Part shown: piece after piece, positions 54,365-61,265 of the stretch
How positions within the stretch are numbered: the first letter of the stretch is position 1
Layout of the letters: each line of letters starts with the position of its first letter
NCBI GenBank assembly: GCA_947165235.1
Contig: CAMUZN010000002.1
Coordinates: 1-61,265 of the forward strand
DNA: 61,265 nt
Direction of reading: 5' to 3'
Origin: an uncultured Mycoplasmataceae bacterium
GTDB taxonomy: Bacteria; Bacillota_I; Bacilli_A; Mycoplasmatales; Mycoplasmoidaceae
Position numbers and translations under genes: made by a program
The notes under the pieces: model-generated
Databases searched by the model: none
Told to the model about the DNA's origin: nothing
The model's input: the letters and a program-made list of their open reading frames with translations, nothing else

Positions 54365-55192
54365 ATGAAAAAAATAATTGAATTCAACAAAATTAATTTT
54401 GGATATGAAAAAAATTTGCCGATTTTAAAAGATGTTTCTTTTACGATCAATGATGGAGAATATATTTGTATTGTTGGTCATAATGGTTGCGGTAAAAGTA
54501 CGATTTCAAAAATATTGATTGGACTATTAAAACCGTGATCAGGTGAGATTAAACTATCCGATCAGATAATTAATCAAAGTAATTATCATTTATTGCGTGA
54601 AAATATTGGTGTTATTTTTCAAAATCCGGAAAACCAATTTGTTGGTTTAACAGTGGAAGATGATATTGCTTTTGGTCTTGAAAATAAGCAAATTGATCCT
54701 TTAGAAATGAAGAAAATCATTGCTGATGTTAGCAAATTACTAAAAATCGATAAATTATTAAAATTGGGACCACAAAATTTGTCGGGTGGTGAAAAACAAA
54801 AAGTTGCCATTGCTTCTATTTTAGCGATGGGACCTAAAATTATTGTTTTTGACGAGGCAACAGCAATGCTTGATCCCAAATCAAAGAATGAAATTAAAAA
54901 TTTGATGTTGGAATTAAAACAAAAATATCATAAAACAATTATCTCTATTACCCATGATATGGATGAAGCTAGCAAAGCAGATAAAATTTTGCTAATGAAT
55001 AAAGGACAAGTGCAAGATTTTGCTTCACCATTAGATATTTTTAAAAATGTTGGCAAAGTGAAAGATGCGGCCTTGGATCAACCTTTCATTTTAAAACTAT
55101 CCATGGAATTAAATAGAATTAATCCTCATGTTGTTCCAACACTAAATTCTAAGCAATTAATTAAAAATATTATTGATCTTAAAAAACAATAG
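54365..55192 (+). CDS. ecfA1: ECF transporter ATPase A1
   Basis: ATPase of the energy-coupling factor vitamin/metal importer, 275 residues. Walker A GHNGCGKST, Q-loop FQNPENQF, signature LSGGEKQKVAIA, Walker B IIVFDEATAMLD and switch His (SITHDM) are all present. A UGA-Trp (KP-W-SGEI) near residue 58 joins the N-terminal part. Partner of ecfA2 and ecfT. Confidence 0.95.
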
Positions 55193-55206
55193 TAGTAACA
55201 TAAATT

Positions 55207-56097
55207 ATGAATAAAAATATCTCTCCACAAATTAAAACTAATAATTTATCTATCATTTTTAGTAAAAATAAACCAAATCAATTTACTTTGTTATCAAAAT
55301 TAAATTTGAATTTTTTTTCGAATAAAATTTATTTTATTGTCGGTAATTCTGGTGTCGGTAAAACAACATTAATTAACCATTTTAACGGGTTACTTAAATC
55401 AAATGATGGCGATATTTTTGTTGAAGATATTGCTATTCTTGGTAAAAATCGAAAAATTAAGAATGTAAAAAAATTACGAAAGATAATTTCTATTGTTTTT
55501 CAATTTCCGGAATACCAATTATTTAAAAGCACAGTTGAAGAGGATATTATGTTTGGACCACTAAATTTTGGGTTAAAAAAAAATGAAGCGAAAAAGTTGG
55601 CTAAGTTTTATTTGAATATGGTAGGTTTAGACGATAATTTTTTACAAGCTTGCCCCTTTAATTTATCAGGCGGGCAAAAACGTCGTGTTGCAATTGCTGG
55701 TATCTTAGCAATTGAACCAAAAATTATCGTTTTTGATGAACCAACGGCGGGTTTAGATCCAAAAGGTGAAATGAAAATTATTGAAATTATTGAGAAATTA
55801 AAAGCTGATGGTAAGACAATTATTGTCATTTCCCATACTATGGATCTTGCATTAAAAGTTGCTGATGAAATTTTAATGATTGACAAAAAAACAGTGACAT
55901 TTAGTGGTAAACCATATGCTTTATTTACAAACAATCAAATCCTTACCACAACAAACATTGTTAAACCAAAAATTATTCAAATTATTGATTGTCTTGTTCA
56001 ACATGATAAAAGTTTTGCTTCTTTATACTCTTTGCAACCCAAAACAATTGAACAATTAGCTAAAGGAATAAATGATGTTTTAATAAAGAAGGAGTAA
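55207..56097 (+). CDS. ecfA2: ECF transporter ATPase A2
   Basis: Second ECF ATPase, 296 residues. Walker A GNSGVGKTT, FQFPEYQLF, LSGGQKRRVAIAG, IIVFDEPTAGLDP and VISHTM. Standard EcfA2 length. It has no UGA-Trp. No ribosome-binding site is evident at its ATG, 14 nt after ecfA1. Confidence 0.95.
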   Translation: MNKNISPQIKTNNLSIIFSKNKPNQFTLLSKLNLNFFSNKIYFIVGNSGVGKTTLINHFNGLLKSNDGDIFVEDIAILGKNRKIKNVKKLRKIISIVFQFPEYQLFKSTVEEDIMFGPLNFGLKKNEAKKLAKFYLNMVGLDDNFLQACPFNLSGGQKRRVAIAGILAIEPKIIVFDEPTAGLDPKGEMKIIEIIEKLKADGKTIIVISHTMDLALKVADEILMIDKKTVTFSGKPYALFTNNQILTTTNIVKPKIIQIIDCLVQHDKSFASLYSLQPKTIEQLAKGINDVLIKKE

Positions 56098-56101
56098 TAA
56101 A

Positions 56102-57160
56102 ATGTTTGCGACCTATTCGAAAATTTTTAACAATAACTACCAACAAGAAGGTTTTTTAAATAAAATAAATCCAACAATAAAATTGATTGGAATAATCTTT
56201 CTATTAGTTTTAACTTTTTTACCTTCAATGTTTTTGTGCAAAGTTATTTTAATTTTATTTTCCATTATTCTATGGAAAATATCGAGAAATTCATTGCATA
56301 ATTACTGTTCAATTTTAAAATCATGTTTTATCATGTTTACAATTATGCTTTTAGTCAATTGAATTACATTCAAGGCTCCTTCATGTCAATTTAATTTCGC
56401 TAATACAAAAAAAATTATTGGTGGAAGTTGGGAAGATTTATTTAATTGGGGATGAATCAAAAAAAGTGATGAAGGAATATATTGATGACATAGTGAAATA
56501 TGGGGTGGTAATATTTTTGGCAATCTCGTTAAAAAAAATGATCCTAATGGTAATTTTTTGACCGTTGGTAGTTTTAATAATCAAACATTTTATTTACAGT
56601 ATTCATCTTCTTGATACGCCTTAAGCAGTCAGACAATTTTTATTGTTTTAAAAATTATTATCAAAATTTATTTGACAATTATTTTTACAACAATTTTAAC
56701 TTCCACTTCCACTCCTATTCAATTAACTTTTGCGATTGAAAATGTGCTTAAACCTTTAAAATATTTAAAAATTCCTGTTAACGAAATTGCGATGATAATT
56801 TCTATTGCCATTCGATTTATTCCTAATCTAGTTGATGAGGCTAACAAAATTAAGAAATCTCAAACCACACGAGGTGTTAATTTTAATGGTAATATTTTTA
56901 CAAAGTCTAAAGCAATAATTGCTCTATCAATTCCAATGTTTTCGATTGCCTTTCGTAAAGCAAACGATTTAGCCAATGCGATGGAGGCAAGAAATTATCA
57001 ACCAAAGCAAAATCGCACACGATATCGTTCTTTTCCGGTTAGAAGAAACGATTTATTATTTTTATTTTTAATTTTATTGTTATTCGCTCTAATGCTTTAT
57101 TTTTACATTGCAAAAATAGTTTTTGCTCCTTTGTTTTTGCTTGATTGTTACTTCTTTTAA
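56102..57160 (+). CDS. ecfT: ECF transporter transmembrane subunit T with large Trp-rich insert
   Basis: Membrane scaffold joining EcfA1/A2 to substrate-specific S components. The 352 residues exceed the usual 260-270. Helices at residues about 28-60 and 70-90 are followed by a soluble insert (about 92-180) very rich in Trp, most encoded by UGA. The standard core resumes with IAIRFIPNLVDEANKIKKSQTTRGV, the Ala-Arg coupling motif AMEARNYQP and a last helix. A clear GGAG lies before the ATG. No S component is in the window. Confidence 0.9.
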
Positions 57161-57912
57161 TGGTTTGCAAGAAAAGATATAAAGCAATTATTGGCTACAA
57201 TGGTAATCGTTATCACGGTTGAGCAAAACAACCAAAACTTCTAACGATTCAACAAACAGTCGAAGATGCTTTTTACAATGTTTTTAAGCAAAAAATTAAA
57301 ATTTTTTGTGCGGGACGAACTGATAAAAAAGTCAATGCTCTAGGACAAGTCTTTCATTTTGACTGGTCAATGAAAACTAAAATTAAATCCAGTGCAATAA
57401 TTAAAGCTATTAACCATGCTTTACCACCTGATATTCGTTTGCTCAAAATTCATGTTGTTAACAACAACTTTCATGCTCGATTTGATGCTAAATGACGGAT
57501 TTATCAATATTTTATCAATACCGATCCGCATTATGATCCAACATCCTTTTCCACAATATATCAATACAATAAACCCTTAGATCTTAAAAAAATAAATCAA
57601 ATAAAAAAAATGTTCATTGGTCGGAAAAATTTTTTAAGTTTTTCGATTGATCGCCGGAAAGAGAAAAAAGATTTAATTAAAACAATTAAAACAATTAAAA
57701 TCACACGGAATAAAGCGATTGTTAAGATTGAAATTAAAGGCAATCATTTTTTATGGTCAATGGTTCGAATGATCGTTGGTTGTTTTATTGCTTTTAATGA
57801 AAATAAAATGACAATAAAAGAAATTTGCGATTGTTTTAAACACCCGCAAAAAGGAAAGAGTCATTTTCGTGCTCCCGCAAACGGATTAACACTTTTTAAA
57901 GTTATTTATTAG
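57160..57912 (+). CDS. truA: tRNA pseudouridine synthase TruA
   Basis: Modifies positions 38-40 of the tRNA anticodon arm. The 250 residues include YNGNRYHGWAKQP (UGA-Trp), the catalytic CAGRTDKKVNALGQVFHF and the C-terminal GNHFLWSMVRMIVG. TAATG overlap with ecfT; convergent 11-nt overlap with rnhC. The order ecfA1-ecfA2-ecfT-truA is the usual one behind rplQ in Firmicutes, here detached from that operon. Confidence 0.95.
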
Positions 57913-58813
57913 TGATTTCATTTGTAATTGGTTTAAAATCTAATTTAGCAAATTCTTCCAATTGCCCGTGTTGGAATAGGTATTTTCCTAAACGAATAAT
58001 TTCGCTTTTTTTGCTTGATCCTAAAGGAATTTTCATTGTTATTTTTTCTTCCATTTTTTTTATTTCTAATAAAAATATGGCTCGCGCAAAGATACTAGCA
58101 CATGCAACAGCTAAAAAATCTTTCTCTGCTTTTGTTTGGAAAAAATCAACTTTTGCATAATTTTTTGGATTGATGATTTTCAAATATCGATCGTAAATTT
58201 GTGCAGATGTAAATTCATCCATAATTATTTTTGCTGACGAGTTATTAATATTTTTCTTTAATGAAACTAATGTTTTATTATGTAAAAGAGTCAAGATAAT
58301 TTTATTATTTTTATATTTATGATGAAGACGATTATATGTTTTATTGTCACAAACTGATACACAATGTTTTATTTTTGGTGATAAAACTTCAAATAATTTT
58401 AAAATTTTATTATCAGAAATTAATTTTGAGTCAGTTACACCAAATTTTTCAAGCATTATTGAATCTTTTTGTTCGAGATAACATGCACAAGTTACAATTG
58501 GTCCGTAATAATCGCCAACACCAACTTCGTCACAGCCAATATATGGTTCGTTATAGTTAATGAATTTTGCATTAGATTTTTTTATTGTTTTGTTTAAATA
58601 GGAATTAAAAAAAATACTTTTAAATTTTTCAATAGCATTTTGATTTCCCTGTAGTAATAAAGTATTATTTGTAAAGAGTGAAATAGTTAAATCTTTTTGC
58701 TTATGAAAAAACTTCAAATATTTATTTCTTATACTTTGTCCGATATTTTTTTTAAAAAAAGTAATGATTTTTTTTTGTTCACAAGATGAAATTTTTTTTG
58801 ACCATGTTGACAT
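57902..58813 (-). CDS. rnhC: Ribonuclease HIII
   Basis: Cleaves RNA in RNA-DNA hybrids. The 303 residues have an N-terminal TBP-like substrate-binding domain (residues 1-85) and a catalytic domain beginning YIGCDEVGVGDYYGPIV with the DE pair, then TDSK, KIIMDEFTS and KAEKDFLAVACASIFAR. It has no UGA-Trp. It lies 23 nt downstream of tRNA-His and is probably cotranscribed with it. Confidence 0.95.
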   Translation of the reverse strand: MSTWSKKISSCEQKKIITFFKKNIGQSIRNKYLKFFHKQKDLTISLFTNNTLLLQGNQNAIEKFKSIFFNSYLNKTIKKSNAKFINYNEPYIGCDEVGVGDYYGPIVTCACYLEQKDSIMLEKFGVTDSKLISDNKILKLFEVLSPKIKHCVSVCDNKTYNRLHHKYKNNKIILTLLHNKTLVSLKKNINNSSAKIIMDEFTSAQIYDRYLKIINPKNYAKVDFFQTKAEKDFLAVACASIFARAIFLLEIKKMEEKITMKIPLGSSKKSEIIRLGKYLFQHGQLEEFAKLDFKPITNEITNK

Positions 58814-58836
58814 AATATCATTTTGTGTTTTTTAAA

Positions 58837-58914
58837 TGGGGCGTCTAGCGGGATTTGAACCCACAATTCCTGAGTCACAGTCAGGCATGATAACCAAGTT
58901 TCACCATAAACGCC
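58837..58914 (-). tRNA. tRNA-His (anticodon GTG)
   Basis: A full cloverleaf of 78 nt with an encoded CCA. Acceptor stem GCGTTTA/TAGACGC carries the additional 5' G-1 facing C73 that marks tRNA-His. Anticodon arm CCTGA-CTGTGAC-TCAGG has GTG; T arm GTGGG-TTCAAAT-CCCGC. TATAAT lies about 29 nt upstream. Confidence 0.96.
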
Positions 58915-58943
58915 ATAAATATTGGTGCGATTACTTACGATAT

Positions 58944-58951
58944 ATTATAAT
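58944..58951. promoter_or_regulatory. Palindromic ATTATAAT between tRNA-His and rpsO
   Basis: A second ATTATAAT palindrome gives TATAAT on the minus strand (29 nt before tRNA-His) and on the plus strand (63 nt before the rpsO ATG). It may drive both. Confidence 0.5.
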
Positions 58952-59014
58952 AAATAATGGTATTTATTATTTGCTTGATTAGCGAAAAAATATCTATATT
59001 TTAATATTTAAAAC

Positions 59015-59284
59015 ATGGCAATATTAAGTGCAAGGAAAAAAGAAATTATCGTTAATTTTGGTGGCAATCCTAAAAATACGGGTCGAACTGATGTTCAAAT
59101 TGCGATTTTAACTGAAAAAATTAATGAATTAACATTGCATGTAAAGGCAAATAAAAAAGATTATGCTTCTAAACGTTCACTTTATCGTTTAGTTGCCCAA
59201 AGACGACATTTATTGAAGTATTTAAAGATGAACGATAATGACAAATACACGGAATTAATAAAAAAATTGAAGTTACGTGGTTAG
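59015..59284 (+). CDS. rpsO: 30S ribosomal protein S15
   Basis: Primary 16S rRNA-binding protein, 89 residues as usual: GGNPKNTGRTDVQIAILTEKINELT, HVKANKKDYASKRSLYRLVAQRRHLLKYL. Single-gene unit. Its TAG shares bases with the TAA of the convergent rlmB (4-nt overlap). Confidence 0.97.
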   Translation: MAILSARKKEIIVNFGGNPKNTGRTDVQIAILTEKINELTLHVKANKKDYASKRSLYRLVAQRRHLLKYLKMNDNDKYTELIKKLKLRG

Positions 59285-60006
59285 TTATTTTTCCGTGTTT
59301 TAATTGCATAAAGCAAGATTGCCGTTGCATTAGCAACATTTAATGATTGTGTTTTTCCGGTTGTTTCAATTCAAATTTTAAAGTCACTATTTTTTTCTAA
59401 TAATCGACTTACACCTTTTTCTTCGTTGCCAATAATAATAGCAATTTTTTTATCAAATTTTACTTGGTGGCATTTGCAAGCATTTTTATCTAAACAACTG
59501 CAATATATCCAAAAATCATTCTTTTTAAGTTTATCAATAACAACATTTAAATTTACAACTTTAATTAGGTTAACATTACCAATTGCTCCACTACTTGTTT
59601 TATTCACAACGGGAGTAATTGGACATTGTTGATCTTTTTTATAGATAATGGCATCGACACCAAAACATTCACATGTCCGAATAATTGCACCAAAATTTCT
59701 TGGATCATAAATACGATCCAAGATTACAATAATTCCACTATTTTTTTTTGTTATTTTGTTAAGTGTTTCATCTAAATTATTGGTTACACTTGGATTATTT
59801 ATATAACCAATTGCAAATTGATGATGGGGATGATTATTTGTTATTTTATCATAGTATTTTTTATCATTAACAATTTTGACATTTGGTAGAAATAGTTTTA
59901 TTTTTTGTAAGAAAAAATTGTCCTTGTCAGAAATAGTGGCTTGGATTAATGTTTTGTTTACGATAGCATTTAAAATCGCTTTTTTACCAATAATTAATTG
60001 TTTCAT
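59281..60006 (-). CDS. rlmB: 23S rRNA (guanosine2251-2'-O)-methyltransferase RlmB-type (SpoU family)
   Basis: SPOUT-fold 2'-O-methyltransferase, 241 residues. IVILDRIYDPRNFGAIIRTCECFGVDAIIYKKD is motif 1, KTSSGAIGNVNL follows, and IAIIIGNEEKGVSRLL plus, after a UGA-Trp, TTGKTQSLNVANATAILLY are motifs 2 and 3 of the trefoil knot. It follows cysS by 3 nt, the usual cysS-rlmB order. Confidence 0.94.
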
Positions 60007-60009
60007 AAA

Positions 60010-61265
60010 TTAAAGAAGATTTTTTTGTATTAGTTTTTTTCGCAATTTATCGGCTTGCATAAAATTTTTTGTTGCAATAGATTTTTTTCATTGTCGAATT
60101 AGATTAATATTATTTTGATGATCATAGTTTTTCATTGTTATCCCTAAGATGTCTAGTTCATTTACCATTCTTCAATAAATTTTTAATGTTTCAGTATATT
60201 TTTTTTGGCGGAAAAATATATTAATTTTTTTTAAGTCATCAAAAATTGTCATAACAGCATTAGGCAAATTTAAATCATCTTCTAGTGCTTGACAAAATTT
60301 GTGACAAAGCACACTTTTTTTAAAATTTTTGAACTTATTATTAGCGAGCAAAATCGTTTTAATCATTGCTAAATTTTTCGTGATTTTATCTATTTCTTTA
60401 ACATTATCAACCAAATTATTTAGCGAATAATTAATTGGATTCTCATATTTTGTTTTATAGAAGAATCAGCGTACTCCATTGGCATTTTGTTTCGTTACAA
60501 CATCTTTAACTAAAATGTAGTTATTTGCTGATTTAGCCATTTTTTTTCCATCAATATTAACATGACCAACATGCATTCAAATATGGGCCAAATTTTTTTT
60601 AAATAACCCTTGATTTTGGGCATTTTCATTTTCATGATGGGGAAATTTTAAATCTACACCCCCTCCATGAATTGTTACTTGTTTTCCGATCAATTTACTG
60701 ATTAAAACACAACATTCAGTGTGTCAACCTGGTCTTCCTTTTTTATGACTAAATGGGTTTTTTCAATTCAAACCAATATTTGTTTTTTTTCATAAAACAA
60801 AATCTAAAGGAAATTTTTTTTCCAATTTGTTTGTTATTCGGACACCATTAAGCAATTGTTTGATATTTTTATGTGAAATAGTGCCATAATTTTTTATTTT
60901 GCGAATGTTAAAATAGACATTTCCATCGACATTATAAGCAACACCAGTAACGATTAATTTTTGGATATATTTAATTATGTCATCAATATGATCAGATACT
61001 TTGGGAGTAATCATTTTTTTAATATTTAAAATTTTAAATATTTCCAAATATGCATGAATATATTTTTGGGTAATTTTTTTTTCGGTTGTTTTATTTTTTT
61101 GGGCTGCAATAATTATTTTGTCATCAATGTCGGTCAAATTATGAACATATAATACTTGTTTTTTTTGTTTTAAAAGGTAGCGATATAAAACATCAAAAGT
61201 AATAAGAGGACGAAGATTACCAATATGAATATGATTGTAAACGGTTGGTCCGCAGTTATAAATTG
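60010..61265 (-). CDS. cysS: Cysteinyl-tRNA synthetase (N-terminus outside window)
   Basis: About 417 C-terminal residues of CysRS. The visible N-terminal part reads [18 protein letters not shown] (zinc Cys and HIGN), followed by [22 protein letters not shown] with the second zinc Cys, [19 protein letters not shown], and the KMSKS loop as KMAKSANN. Several UGA-Trp codons are read, including WHIWMHV-type positions. Only the first few codons are missing at the right edge. Confidence 0.95.

Overview
The window is a very AT-rich, tightly packed bacterial chromosome segment in which UGA encodes tryptophan (genetic code 4). In-frame UGA falls exactly where tryptophan is invariant: the last residue of ribosomal protein S14, the double Trp of sigma-70 region 2, and the ETNTMPQW motif of leucyl-tRNA synthetase. 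Together with the small gene set and the CIRCE-regulated dnaJ, this points to a host-associated Mollicute (Mycoplasma or Hepatoplasma-like). The genus cannot be fixed from this window. All gene boundaries below are drawn by reading through UGA.

Left accessory region (1-10.6 kb): the tail of an unrecognised plus-strand protein with a duplicated Trp-rich motif; a two-gene minus-strand operon of a flippase-like membrane protein and UDP-galactopyranose mutase; then one uninterrupted 2242-codon plus-strand gene for a giant, probably exported protein of unknown function with internal repeats. A 622-nt stretch without genes follows.

Metabolic and nuclease block (11.2-15.8 kb): MTA/SAH nucleosidase and a fused NadD-YqeK protein (minus), a four-helix membrane protein (plus), and a 638-residue protein joining a PD-(D/E)xK nuclease to a DEDD exonuclease (minus).

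Translation superoperon (13.8-34.4 kb, minus): rpsJ through rplQ (S10, spc and alpha clusters with secY, adk, map, infA and rpoA; no rpmD), continuing into metG, a DJ-1/PfpI protein, lysS and the nuclease. Several ribosomal proteins carry long low-complexity tails.

Middle region (34.5-49.3 kb, minus): a BspA-type leucine-rich-repeat surface protein; asnS-pgsA-cinA; dnaJ-grpE behind a CIRCE operator; the division cluster mraZ-rsmH-(divergent ftsA-like)-ftsZ; and leuS-DEAD helicase-pepA.

Right region (49.3-61.3 kb): NFU Fe-S scaffold, Nif3-like and TrmK, rpoD, a double-glycine-leader peptide, a tiny ferredoxin overlapping a TtcA-type tRNA thiolase, truB-ecfA1-ecfA2-ecfT-truA, rnhC behind tRNA-His, rpsO, rlmB, and cysS running off the right edge.

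Most transcription units appear to begin with a TATAAT box only 6-9 nt from the start codon, which implies leaderless mRNAs. In three divergent gene pairs the opposing -10 boxes overlap, twice as the palindrome ATTATAAT. Inside operons, TAATG stop-start overlaps are common. The least explained elements are the giant protein, the double-glycine peptide, the exactly duplicated ferredoxin and the degenerate FtsA-like protein.
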